Positions 14,193 to 22,876 of a stretch of DNA of 64,000 bases are shown here, in pieces. This DNA comes from Magnetococcales bacterium (GTDB lineage: Bacteria; Pseudomonadota; Magnetococcia; Magnetococcales; Magnetaquicoccaceae). Under the pieces are notes generated by a model that saw only the letters and a program-made list of their open reading frames with translations, was not told where the DNA came from and made no database searches. Location: positions 1 through 64,000 of the forward strand of contig JADFYY010000002.1 of assembly GCA_015232825.1 (NCBI GenBank), in the 5' to 3' direction. The position numbers and the translations under genes are program-made. The first letter of the stretch is position 1. Every line of letters begins with the position of its first letter.

Positions 14193-16325
14193 TTATACGA
14201 TAAGATGCCCGATCATGACAATGCCAAAAGCGAGAAACCATGCAAAAGTCATAGAAAAAGCCACAGAAAACCCAGCCCATTTCCATCCGCCCGTCTCTCG
14301 GCGGATGGTGGCGATGGTGGCCAGACATGGGGTGTAGAGCAGTGTGAACACCATGAAGGCAAACGCTACCAGTGGAGACATGGATTTGCCAAGCATTGCC
14401 TGTAGTGAAGCCGATTCGGCGGCGTTCTCGCGATCTTGGGAATAGAGTACCGCATAGCTGGCCACCACGACCTCCTTGGCCATCAAGCCGGTAAGAATGG
14501 CGACGGTATCCCGCCAAGTCATCTCCAGGGGAGAAAAAATTGGGGTGACCGTATGGGCGATGCGACCTAGGTAGCTCTTGGCCAGAGCTTCTTGGTTACG
14601 TTCGCGAGTGAGTTTTGTGATGGCATCTTGCTGTTGGGGGGTAGGGGGCTGGCTCTGTAATTGTTCGATTTGTCCTTTATAATCCACACTCCATTCCACG
14701 TTTTTTGGGAACTCTTTCATGAACCAGAGGATGATGGAGCCAATCAGGATGACCCCAGCAATTTTGTGGAGGAATGATAAGGCATTGTCCCACATATGGA
14801 TCAGCAGTGAGCGCATGGTTGGTAACCGGTAAGGGGGCAACTCCATGATGAAGGTCTCATGGATCCCAGACGGCAGAAATTTGTTCAAGAGAATAGAGGC
14901 GACCATGGCCATGACAATGCTGATGATGTACATCAAAAACACCATGGTTCCGGCCATTTCACTGAAAAACGCCCCCGCAAAAAGGATGAACACAGGCAAG
15001 CGGGCCGCACAGAGCATGAAAGGATTGACTAAAATGGTAATGAGGCGGGAACGATGACTTTCGATGGTGCGTGTGGCCATGACAGCCGGGACATTGCAGC
15101 CAAATCCGATCACCATGGGAATGAGGGCTTTGCCGTGCAGGCCAAAGGAGTGCATCAGGCGATCCATGAGAAATGCAGCACGAGTCAGATAGCCGGTTTC
15201 GCTGAAGATGGCCATGAAGAAAAACAGTATGACGATATTGGGTAGAAAAATGATGGTTCCACCAACACCCGCCACAATACCATCCACGGCCAAGTCATGC
15301 ACCATTCCAGCGGGTATCAGTGTGCTGACCCACTCTTTGACCCAATCCACCAAGGTCTGAATCCATCCAGTTGGGTATTTCCCTAGGGTGAAGGTGGATT
15401 GAAACATGAGCCATAAAAATCCAACAAAGACAGGAATTCCAATGAGTTGATGCAGAAATACCGTATCTAGCTTGCGGGTCAAGTCCAGATGGTTTGCCAT
15501 TTCGGGTGCCTGACGCACGGTTTTGAGAATTAAGTGATGCACAAAGCCGTAGCGAGCATCGGCAAAGAGCATTTCGCATTCGCCGTTGTGTTCCTTGGCT
15601 AGGTCGTATCGCTCCCGGCGAACCATTTCTAGTAGATGGGCATGGTCTCCTTCCCGGCGCAACAGGGCGTCATCTCCTTCTAGGAGTTTGATGGCCAGCC
15701 AACGGGTTTGATGGGCATCCATTTTATCTGGGTGGAGTTGCCGAATCCGGCCTTGTACCCGCTCGATGGCCGCCGTCAAATGATCATCGTAGCGATGGAT
15801 CTCTGGGGCTGGGCGACTATTTTTTTCCGTCATTTGCAACAAGGTTTTCTTGAGGGCATCCAACCCTTGTCCCGTGACACCATTGACCGATAAAACCGGG
15901 CCACCGAGTAGTTTGGAGAGGGCCGCGTTATCGATTTGCAGTTTTTTGCGTTCAGCCTCGTCGATCATGTTGAGAACAAAGAGGATCGGTCTTCCCAATT
16001 CAATTAATTGGCTGGTCAAAAACAAAGAGCGTTCGAGATTACCAGCATCCAGGACGTTGACAAGGATATCGGCCCTGTCTTCGTGGATGTAATCCCTGGC
16101 CTCACTCTCTTCTGGGGTTTGGGTGGTCAGGGCGTACAATCCTGGCAGGTCTGCCAGTTGGAACTGTTTTTGTTGATATTCAAAGGTGCGCTGTTTGATT
16201 GCGACCGTGACCCGTGGATAATTGCCTACTTGGTCTTTGGAATTGCATAACTGATTAAATATTGTGGTTTTTCCACTATTTGGATTGCCAACTAGGCCAA
16301 CGGAAATGGTTGATTTGGAGTCCAT
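14193..16325 (-). CDS. feoB: Ferrous iron transport protein FeoB
   Basis: The 710-residue GTPase permease imports Fe2+ across the inner membrane. The N-terminal G domain has G1 GNPNSGKTT (residues 13-21), G3 LADLPG and G4 NMID. The membrane part carries the gate motifs, for example GFGCNVPAVMATRTI. Length is normal. No feoA is present on either side, and no FeoA-like SH3 domain is fused. It begins a minus-strand set of two cytochromes and a Cys-rich peptide, suggesting a redox link to iron uptake. Confidence 0.96.
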   Translation of the reverse strand: MDSKSTISVGLVGNPNSGKTTIFNQLCNSKDQVGNYPRVTVAIKQRTFEYQQKQFQLADLPGLYALTTQTPEESEARDYIHEDRADILVNVLDAGNLERSLFLTSQLIELGRPILFVLNMIDEAERKKLQIDNAALSKLLGGPVLSVNGVTGQGLDALKKTLLQMTEKNSRPAPEIHRYDDHLTAAIERVQGRIRQLHPDKMDAHQTRWLAIKLLEGDDALLRREGDHAHLLEMVRRERYDLAKEHNGECEMLFADARYGFVHHLILKTVRQAPEMANHLDLTRKLDTVFLHQLIGIPVFVGFLWLMFQSTFTLGKYPTGWIQTLVDWVKEWVSTLIPAGMVHDLAVDGIVAGVGGTIIFLPNIVILFFFMAIFSETGYLTRAAFLMDRLMHSFGLHGKALIPMVIGFGCNVPAVMATRTIESHRSRLITILVNPFMLCAARLPVFILFAGAFFSEMAGTMVFLMYIISIVMAMVASILLNKFLPSGIHETFIMELPPYRLPTMRSLLIHMWDNALSFLHKIAGVILIGSIILWFMKEFPKNVEWSVDYKGQIEQLQSQPPTPQQQDAITKLTRERNQEALAKSYLGRIAHTVTPIFSPLEMTWRDTVAILTGLMAKEVVVASYAVLYSQDRENAAESASLQAMLGKSMSPLVAFAFMVFTLLYTPCLATIATIRRETGGWKWAGFSVAFSMTFAWFLAFGIVMIGHLIV

Positions 16326-16370
16326 GGGGATTTGCCTTAGAGAGGGTATTGTTTATCGAAACTTTTTATT

Positions 16371-16389
16371 CTAAATGAAAATCAATTCT
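16371..16389 (-). promoter_or_regulatory. Weak Fur/Irr-like box upstream of feoB
   Basis: Read on the minus strand this 19-mer has a TGATTTTCA core inside AT-rich flanks, 46-64 bp before the feoB start. About half of the positions fit the classical Fur consensus. Iron control of feoB is expected from knowledge of the family, so the site is plausible but weak. Confidence 0.25.
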
Positions 16390-16430
16390 ATTTCAAGGAG
16401 AGATTCTTAGCAGAATTCAGCAAGATTGGC

Positions 16431-18017
16431 CTAATCTTGAAGCGAATTTTTGATTTCGATAATTTCGTCCAAATTTTCAAAAAAGATATCCACCAGCCTT
16501 GGATCAAAATGTTTGCCTCTTTCTTCTTTAAAAAGGGCTAAAACCCGATCCATTTCCCAGGCTCTTCGGTAACAGCGATCACAAATCAAGGCGTCAAACA
16601 CGTCCGCAACTGCCGTAACACGGGCAAAGATGTGAATGTTTTCCTGGCTCAAACCTTGTGGATACCCGCTACCATCCCATTTCTCATGGTGCTGATGGGC
16701 AATGATGGCCCCGGCTTGCAGAATGGAGCGTTGCGACTGCTTGAGAATGGCGTGGCCAATGTTGGGATGTTGCTCCATGGTGGCCCTTTCCTCAGGGGTC
16801 AGCTTGCCGGGTTTGTTGAGAATGGTATCTGGAATGCCAATTTTTCCCAGATCGTGAAGGGGAGAGGCGACATACAATAGTTCCGCCTCATTGTCATCCA
16901 TGCCGAATTTGGAGGCCAATAGCCTGGAGTACAATGCCACACGTCGCACATGTTGACCGGCCTCTTGCGACCGGACCTCAATGACCTCCCCCAGGGTGAA
17001 GGTAACTTCTCGTTGGGTGTTGAGAATTTCTCGATTCAGAAAGAGATTGTTGAAGGAAAACGAGATGTTTGAAGAAAACAGATCGATCAGATTTTTTTCT
17101 GTATCATCTAAATTGTGTGCCGCTTCAGTCAGGATGTAGTTTTCAATTTGAGGGGTGGAACAGAAGTATCCAAAATAATAATTTTCAAAAAAGAGCGATT
17201 TTTTTTCAGTCATCCCCTCTTGGATGCGCTGATAAAGTGCCTGGGAGAGGATTTGTTTCAAAGGTTTGTTAATAGCCCGCTTAAAGCGTCCAGATCCAGC
17301 ATAAACCAACATTTCTCCTCTTCTGTCGGAAAAAGCGATCGAGGAGGTGGTGTGTTGATGCCCAGACTGTTCTAGGTCGATGATGGAAGCGAGTTGAGTC
17401 AGAATGCCTGAAGCCAGTAATTTCAGGGAGTTTGGTTCAAACAGATTTGCTGTGGCATCGATGATTTTTTCGAGTCCCCGGCGGGTGTTTTCCAGAGTGC
17501 GCAGATCCCGGTATGAACGCAGAGCCGCGATGATCGAGATGATTAGGCTTTGTTTGCTTAAAGTAGATTTATCTTTATAATCATTAATATCATAGTCAAT
17601 AAAGACCGTCTCCTCTGGGGCGTGGCCTGGTTGGCCCGTGCGCAGAATGATGCGGATCAAGGTGTTTTTCAGCACGTCGCGGACATGGCGAACCACATCC
17701 AGGCCAGAGCTTGCCGTTTCCATGACGACATCCAGGAGCAAAATGGCGGCATCTGGGTGTTCTTTTACCAAGCGAATCGCTTCTTCACCGGAATGACCCA
17801 ACAATAACTCAATTGGTCGTTCCTCGAAGGTAAATTCAGCCAAAATAAATTTTGTGAGGACAAGCACATATTCATCATCATCAACGGCAATGACTTTCCA
17901 TGGAGGTCGGTTGTGATGAGAAGTGGGTTGTGGTTTGACAGGTTCTGAAGCGGGCACGTCGTCGGCAAATACCAACTTCTCGTTGTCCAGATCAGAATGG
18001 GTGTCATTGTGGTTCAT
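16431..18017 (-). CDS. Response regulator with DUF3369 and HD-GYP c-di-GMP phosphodiesterase domain
   Basis: The 528-residue protein has a disordered N-terminus, a receiver domain (about 40-165, phosphoacceptor Asp96 in LLLDVVME), a DUF3369 sensor region (about 175-345) and an HD-GYP domain. The HD pair is at 388-389 in HDLGKIGIPD and the GYP motif is in HHEKWDGSGYP (443-453). HD-GYP domains hydrolyse c-di-GMP (known). The metal and GYP residues are intact, so it is likely active. It lies 21 bp downstream of the ccmI-like gene on the same strand. Its cognate kinase is not evident, but several hybrid kinases are nearby. Confidence 0.92.
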   Translation of the reverse strand: MNHNDTHSDLDNEKLVFADDVPASEPVKPQPTSHHNRPPWKVIAVDDDEYVLVLTKFILAEFTFEERPIELLLGHSGEEAIRLVKEHPDAAILLLDVVMETASSGLDVVRHVRDVLKNTLIRIILRTGQPGHAPEETVFIDYDINDYKDKSTLSKQSLIISIIAALRSYRDLRTLENTRRGLEKIIDATANLFEPNSLKLLASGILTQLASIIDLEQSGHQHTTSSIAFSDRRGEMLVYAGSGRFKRAINKPLKQILSQALYQRIQEGMTEKKSLFFENYYFGYFCSTPQIENYILTEAAHNLDDTEKNLIDLFSSNISFSFNNLFLNREILNTQREVTFTLGEVIEVRSQEAGQHVRRVALYSRLLASKFGMDDNEAELLYVASPLHDLGKIGIPDTILNKPGKLTPEERATMEQHPNIGHAILKQSQRSILQAGAIIAHQHHEKWDGSGYPQGLSQENIHIFARVTAVADVFDALICDRCYRRAWEMDRVLALFKEERGKHFDPRLVDIFFENLDEIIEIKNSLQD

Positions 18018-18038
18018 GAAATCTGCCTCGAGTCTGTT

Positions 18039-18905
18039 TCATGGTTTTTTAAGTTGCCCTATGGCCTGCTCAACGGTTTTGAGGGCCGGTGAACCGGGCG
18101 GAAGCAGTGGCATAAGTCGGGTCCAGAGTGTTAAAGCCTTTTGTTTATCCCCAGAGCGGAAGGCCGCGCCTCCCAGAAACCAGAGGGCTTCGGTTTGATC
18201 GGGTTTTTTAGCAAGAATCTCCTCAAACCGTTTGATCGCCTGTTCTTGCAACTGTAGGTTTGGATTTTGTATTTGCAATTCGGACAAGGCCACCGCCGCC
18301 TCCAAGGCGTCTGGGTGACGGGAGAGAATGTGGGTGTAGGCGTTCATGGCCTCGTCTGGACGGTTGATCACAACATAGGAACGAGCCAGTCGCATCCATC
18401 CAGCCAAGTCGTCTGGTGTGGCTTGCATGCGGATGGCGGCCTGTTCCACCATGATGGCAATCTCAGCAGGAATGGCTTGAGTGGCCTCGGCGGTGGCTGG
18501 AGCGATTTTCCCAGGTGTCCCCATGGCAACATAGAGACCTCCTGACAAGACCGTGATCAATAGCATAACAGACAAAGCAATGGAGATGTCCAAAGCGGTG
18601 CGTGGGGTCGTGGTGGTGATCGGTCCTGTGGCCGGGAGTGGTTCCATCGCATCGAGTCGGGTCAAAATGGTCGCCAGCTCCATCTCCAGGCTGTTGCGTA
18701 TCGGACCACTTTCCGTGTCGGATCCATCCATCTCCATCTCTTTGAGTTGCATCAAAATACCATCCCGTTGGGCGGCAAGGTCGCCGTGCGGGTCTCCTTC
18801 CAATCCCACAGGCAAAGGGGATCCGCCGCGTTGGGTGAAGACCGGGTAAAAAACGCCTGCTAATGAGGCAATCAGAAGGATGGGTAGAGTCCAAAGCCAA
18901 GTCAT
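18039..18905 (-). CDS. ccmI: CcmI-like cytochrome c biogenesis TPR protein
   Basis: The 288-residue product begins with a membrane helix (WTLPILLIASLAGVFYPVF), a short coil of charged residues typical of CcmI (LAAQRDGILMQLKEMEMDGS), a second helix (SIALSVMLLITVLSGGLYVA) and a C-terminal TPR array (AGWMRLARSYVVINRPDEAM, ALWFLGGAAFRSGDKQKA). CcmI/CycH presents apocytochrome c to the haem ligation complex (known). Here it is separated from any ccm operon in the window; it is consistent with the multihaem cytochromes nearby. The gene symbol is by architecture only. Confidence 0.7.
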   Translation of the reverse strand: MTWLWTLPILLIASLAGVFYPVFTQRGGSPLPVGLEGDPHGDLAAQRDGILMQLKEMEMDGSDTESGPIRNSLEMELATILTRLDAMEPLPATGPITTTTPRTALDISIALSVMLLITVLSGGLYVAMGTPGKIAPATAEATQAIPAEIAIMVEQAAIRMQATPDDLAGWMRLARSYVVINRPDEAMNAYTHILSRHPDALEAAVALSELQIQNPNLQLQEQAIKRFEEILAKKPDQTEALWFLGGAAFRSGDKQKALTLWTRLMPLLPPGSPALKTVEQAIGQLKKP

Positions 18906-18947
18906 GATGGCACCTTTGGTAAGATGATTGGGTTGATTTTTAATAGA

Positions 18948-19772
18948 TTAATCACGGTTTGCATGGGTGTCGAGAAGGCGCAAACCGGTTAAAAGTTCAT
19001 TCATGGCGGCAAAGAATTCTGCCAGGAGCGGTGTCCGTTGTGCTAAAGGAATATCACGACGAAAGGCATCCTCTAGAGCTTTGGCGGCAAAATGGACGCG
19101 GTTGGCACTGATGTTGCCGGAAGATCCTTTGATTTTATGGAGAATGCGCAAGATAATATCCCTGGAATCAGCATCCAGGGCCGTTTGCAAGGATGCCATG
19201 TCCGCTTCGTGAGTGTGAAGAAAATTGCCCAGAAGTTCCAGGTAGAGTGGTGCGTTGCCCATCACCCGGTCTAGGCCACTGTCACGATCCAAACCGGGAA
19301 TTTGCGGAAAATTTTGTGCGGTTGACAGAAGCATGGATGATGTGGAACTCTCTTCTGGGGGGAAAAAGCCATTTTTTTGTAGAGTGGCGTAAAGTTGGGT
19401 TTGTGTGATTGGTTTGGGCAGCGTCAATAAGCAAGCATCGGATTCAAGGAGGCTTGTATCTTGAATGGGCGTGCTATCTCCACTAATTATAATTACAAAA
19501 GTTCTAAAATTTGGATCAATTCCCCATTGATTTTCAATGGTGCGAATGGCCTTCAAAGCCTCATCGCCGTTCATCTCGTCCATGAATTGGTCCATGCAGA
19601 TCAGGTCATAAGGACTCCCTTCGTCGGTGGCGATTTGAAACGCTTCCACCGCCTCGGAACCATCTTGCACGAGGTCGCATTGGCCCCAGGATTGGAGATA
19701 TTTATGCATCAAGATCCGATTGTTGGACTCATCATCGGCGATCAGGATTCTCAAGGGGTTTGCTCCATTCAA
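18948..19772 (-). CDS. Receiver-Hpt signalling protein
   Basis: The 274-residue protein has an N-terminal receiver (about 7-130) with acidic pair DDE and phosphoacceptor in ICMDQFMDEMNG, then a linker and a C-terminal histidine phosphotransfer domain with LHKIKGSSGN carrying the phosphorylated His. It has no DNA-binding domain, so it is probably a phosphorelay shuttle for hybrid kinases such as those at 24017 and 30346 (inference). The only reasonable start in frame is TTG at 19772, since a stop lies ten codons upstream; the initiation site is weak. Confidence 0.85.
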   Translation of the reverse strand: MNGANPLRILIADDESNNRILMHKYLQSWGQCDLVQDGSEAVEAFQIATDEGSPYDLICMDQFMDEMNGDEALKAIRTIENQWGIDPNFRTFVIIISGDSTPIQDTSLLESDACLLTLPKPITQTQLYATLQKNGFFPPEESSTSSMLLSTAQNFPQIPGLDRDSGLDRVMGNAPLYLELLGNFLHTHEADMASLQTALDADSRDIILRILHKIKGSSGNISANRVHFAAKALEDAFRRDIPLAQRTPLLAEFFAAMNELLTGLRLLDTHANRD

Positions 19773-19855
19773 GGCAAAAAAGCGAACAGGGTCTGGCAGT
19801 CATCTAAGATAGCTCAAGGAGCCCGGTGAGGTCAAAGCTTTGTGAATGGGTATCA

Positions 19856-20050
19856 TCATAAGGTGATTTTAAACGATTTCAAGCTGGCCTGTAGAGGTTT
19901 GAGGAGTTGTTCCGCTGTGGGACGGGAACGGTTCCCGACTTTAATGTTATGGGCCAGCAGTGTGGGAATGTCCGGTGTTTCGGTTTCAAAGAGGAGACGA
20001 GCCAGTTGTTCCCGCTGGGCTTGGAGGTCAGGTTGGTTGGGAGGGTTCAT
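19856..20050 (-). CDS. Small hypothetical protein, 64 aa
   Basis: The ATG at 20050 overlaps the stop of the 827-codon upstream frame as ATGA, which implies translational coupling. The product MNPPNQPDLQAQREQLARLL is charged, helical and Pro-flanked, with no membrane segment or Cys. It shares no motif I recognise. Reading it as an accessory or chaperone to the large TPR-like protein is inference from coupling alone. Confidence 0.55.
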   Translation of the reverse strand: MNPPNQPDLQAQREQLARLLFETETPDIPTLLAHNIKVGNRSRPTAEQLLKPLQASLKSFKITL

Positions 20051-22476
20051 CAAAACAGATCCATTTCTAATTGTTGAGGAAGAAAAACGGGACGTGCAAT
20101 GGATTTTTTGGGTGGATTCTTGAGTTTAAAGGCACGATCCATGAGGTAGTTGAGAATCTGAGGGCCCCGTTGTCCAAAGTCGGTAGGGGTCAGTGATACA
20201 ATGAATTGGTTTTTAAGGGTTTGTCGGTCGGCCTCATTTTGAACTCCCTGGAATGCCTCTTGATGCCTGGATCGTAACTCCTTAAGAATTTTATTCTCCA
20301 AAGGCTTGGGAATCCTGGCTGGGGAGAGGGGGATGGAGTGCCAAGCGTCAATCGGACGCTGAGAAGGGGGAATGGCCAGTAGGGCATTGATCAGGGCAGC
20401 CACTGTTGGATCGTTGGCTTTAAGATCTTCCTCAGCCAGCAAAAGGGTGTAAAAATCTTGATCCGTAAGACGCCATGCTTGGTTTTCGGTTTGACCATTG
20501 GCCCGAAAGAAGGTGAAAATTGGCTGGTTTGGCCAGCAGTTTTCCGCGATTTTTCCGTAGAGGGTCAGGAGCGTGTAACGTCGAGAAAGGTTTAGTGCAA
20601 GGCAGAGTTGGCGCATCTCTGCTTGATTGTAAACCAGTGTGGCCGCTTTATAAAAATAAGTTGAGAGTAGAATGATACACTCTGTGGTTGTTTCTGGTTG
20701 TTTAGTAAAGGCGTTGACGCTGAAGTCGGCAATGGCGAGAACCTCTTCTCGGTTTGGCGAGGTTGCGTCGCATTGAATCAAATCGTGGCGGAGACGGTCT
20801 AGGATTAAGGTGGGTATATGAAGAGCAACGGCTTCATGGAATGCCTGGACCGCATAAAAGACTTTTTGTGAGCCGTTATTGCGGCCCTCATCGAGGCGTT
20901 TTGACCCAGCGTCTGGTGAGCCGGACAAAAATTCCAGCATGGCGGTCAGGAGTGTCAGCGGTTGCGGTGGATCCAGATAAAGTTTCGCGGCCCGTGCCAA
21001 CTCCTTGCGCGCCAACTTGAAATGTTTTGTCAAAATGTGTTTGCGAGCATGGTGGAGGTGGGCGGCCAAGCGCGTTTCGGGCATGTTGGCCCGATTGGGA
21101 TTGAGTTTCTGAAGCCGACTGGCAATCCCAGAGGCTTTTTTATAGCTGCCCTTTTCCATGGCCGTTGCCATAGCGAGAGAGAGAAAGGTTTCATCTTCTG
21201 GAAACCGTTTGCTCGCTTTGTCTGCCCATTGATAATAGCTCTGCTGGTCACGTTTGAGACGACTCTTCCAAGACAGCAGTTCCTGCCAAGTTTTTTTGTT
21301 GTCGGGATCCAATTTCAGGCTGTTTTCCAGGTGTTCTATGACCCGGAATATCGAAGGATTTTGCTCTTTTTGTTCAATGCTGGCCAGATGTTGGTAGATT
21401 AAGGCGATTTTGAGTCGGTTTTCTGGCGTGGCCGTGCTGTTCTCCAAGATCAGGATGCATTTTTTCCAATAGGCGATGGCTCGAACATAGGAGAGTTGTC
21501 GTTCATGATGCAAAGCAAAGAGGCGTTCGCGTTCAAACGCTTCCAGTGGTCCAAATCGTTTTTCAAAGCGGCTGCGTTCCTCAATGCAATCCGGTAGAAG
21601 ATTGAGGCTGGCGTTGCGGATTTGGGCGTGCGGGAGTGCATCGGCATGGTTGAACAACAGGGTTATTTGCTGGCAAGGAAGGTTGGTCTGTGATATTTTA
21701 AGTAGAGATTTTAATTGCTTATCATCAATGCCGCACAACAGTGATGCCGGGATGCGGCTTGTGGGGGGCAAGTCGAGCAGGGCGGTGATGATTGCGGTTT
21801 TGGGAAGAGTCCGCATGTGGGCCAGAGCAAGCAAAGGGGCAAAGGGCGATGTGTCGGGAATCCCTGCCAGGAGTGCTGTGATTTTTTCGGTTTGGTTTGC
21901 AAGTTCCAGCAGGCTTTCTAGGATTTTGCGGCCAGAGTAAAAGGGGGAGTCTGGCCCGATGGCGACCAGTTGAGTTCGTACTGTGAGATCCTCGCCGCGA
22001 CTGTAGGCGACCAGGGCATTGCGTAGAGAAGTGGCTTGATTCCAGGGAGGCGATTGCCAAGTTTGCGGTTCTCCCGTCAGACTCACGACAGCGAATAATT
22101 CTCGTGCTATGGACCATAATTGGGGATGATCGTATTGGAGGATCGATTCATGGGCTGTAAAAAAGCGGACAGCCTTGGGATATTGTTGGGCATTGATCAT
22201 CCAGGTGAGCAGAGTGGCCGGGGGAATGGTGGAAGCGGTCCCTAAGCGTGTGGCGTGTTCCCATAAAAGGATGGCTTCTTTGAAGAGTCCATTGGCCGCG
22301 ATCTCTTTGGCTCGATTCAGTGTGGCCACAGCTTGTTCAGTACGGCGCGATTGGTTGTTTTCTTTGGCGAGGGAATTTTTGGTCAGGGTTGTTTTAGGCT
22401 TAGGGCGTTCTTCCACTGACGCAGGTTGCGGAGTGTCAAGGAATGCGACATCGCACGGTTGTGTGCTGGCTTCCAT
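20050..22476 (-). CDS. Large TPR-like protein, unknown function
   Basis: I start it at ATG 22476 (MEASTQPCDVAFLD), because the longer frame to 22533 would run through the inverted repeat behind the cold-shock gene. The product of about 808 residues is cytoplasmic in character, almost wholly helical, and has TPR-like helical pairs such as RVIEHLENSLKLDPDNKKTW and ASRLQKLNPNRANMPETR. No enzymatic motif is visible. A 64-residue protein is coupled to its stop. It may be a scaffold; I cannot name a partner. Confidence 0.75.
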   Translation of the reverse strand: MEASTQPCDVAFLDTPQPASVEERPKPKTTLTKNSLAKENNQSRRTEQAVATLNRAKEIAANGLFKEAILLWEHATRLGTASTIPPATLLTWMINAQQYPKAVRFFTAHESILQYDHPQLWSIARELFAVVSLTGEPQTWQSPPWNQATSLRNALVAYSRGEDLTVRTQLVAIGPDSPFYSGRKILESLLELANQTEKITALLAGIPDTSPFAPLLALAHMRTLPKTAIITALLDLPPTSRIPASLLCGIDDKQLKSLLKISQTNLPCQQITLLFNHADALPHAQIRNASLNLLPDCIEERSRFEKRFGPLEAFERERLFALHHERQLSYVRAIAYWKKCILILENSTATPENRLKIALIYQHLASIEQKEQNPSIFRVIEHLENSLKLDPDNKKTWQELLSWKSRLKRDQQSYYQWADKASKRFPEDETFLSLAMATAMEKGSYKKASGIASRLQKLNPNRANMPETRLAAHLHHARKHILTKHFKLARKELARAAKLYLDPPQPLTLLTAMLEFLSGSPDAGSKRLDEGRNNGSQKVFYAVQAFHEAVALHIPTLILDRLRHDLIQCDATSPNREEVLAIADFSVNAFTKQPETTTECIILLSTYFYKAATLVYNQAEMRQLCLALNLSRRYTLLTLYGKIAENCWPNQPIFTFFRANGQTENQAWRLTDQDFYTLLLAEEDLKANDPTVAALINALLAIPPSQRPIDAWHSIPLSPARIPKPLENKILKELRSRHQEAFQGVQNEADRQTLKNQFIVSLTPTDFGQRGPQILNYLMDRAFKLKNPPKKSIARPVFLPQQLEMDLF

Positions 22477-22507
22477 GGCATACTTGTTCCTAGAGAACAA
22501 AACATTT

Positions 22508-22539
22508 GTCAGCATGAGGCCTTTTGACCTCATGCTGAC
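22508..22539 (-). terminator. Inverted repeat after the cold-shock gene, likely terminator
   Basis: The arms gtcagcatgagg (22508-22519) and cctcatgctgac (22528-22539) are perfect 12-bp complements with an 8-base loop. It lies 17 bp past the csp stop on the minus strand. Only a short T-rich stretch follows, so termination may be partial and allow readthrough into the TPR-like gene. Confidence 0.65.
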
Positions 22540-22556
22540 AATAAAAGATACAACCC

Positions 22557-22769
22557 TTATAAAGGTATAACGTTTTCTGCTTTGGGGCCTTTGTCGCCAG
22601 CGACCACGTTGAACTCCACACGTTGGCCTTCTGCCAAGGTGCGAAATCCGCTACCGGAAATGGCACTGAAGTGAACAAAGATATCCCCTTTGCCACCGGC
22701 CCGCTCGATAAAGCCAAAACCTTTGCCTTCATTGAACCACTTCACGGTTCCTGTTTCACGATCTGCCAT
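22557..22769 (-). CDS. csp: Cold-shock protein (CspA family)
   Basis: The 70-residue single-domain RNA chaperone has RNP1 GKGFGFI and RNP2 DIFVHF, the hallmark of the cold-shock domain, and begins with [15 protein letters not shown]. Length is standard. The start is preceded by an AGGAG box. A promoter-like pair lies about 55-85 bp upstream and a stem-loop lies after the stop, so this is a monocistronic gene. Confidence 0.97.
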   Translation of the reverse strand: MADRETGTVKWFNEGKGFGFIERAGGKGDIFVHFSAISGSGFRTLAEGQRVEFNVVAGDKGPKAENVIPL

Positions 22770-22824
22770 GGGATTTTTGACTCCTAATTATTTGCTTACA
22801 ATGACGACTGCTGACACTTTAGTC

Positions 22825-22853
22825 CATATAGCACAAAAAATACCAAACGTAAA
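22825..22853 (-). promoter_or_regulatory. Putative sigma-70 promoter of csp
   Basis: On the minus strand TTTACG (22848-22853) is followed after exactly 17 bases by TATATG (22825-22830). Each hexamer is a partial match. The leader would be about 50 bases, shorter than the long 5' leader of thermoregulated csp genes in enterics. Confidence 0.35.
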
Positions 22854-22876
22854 TAGCTTTTTCTAGTCATTTGAAA

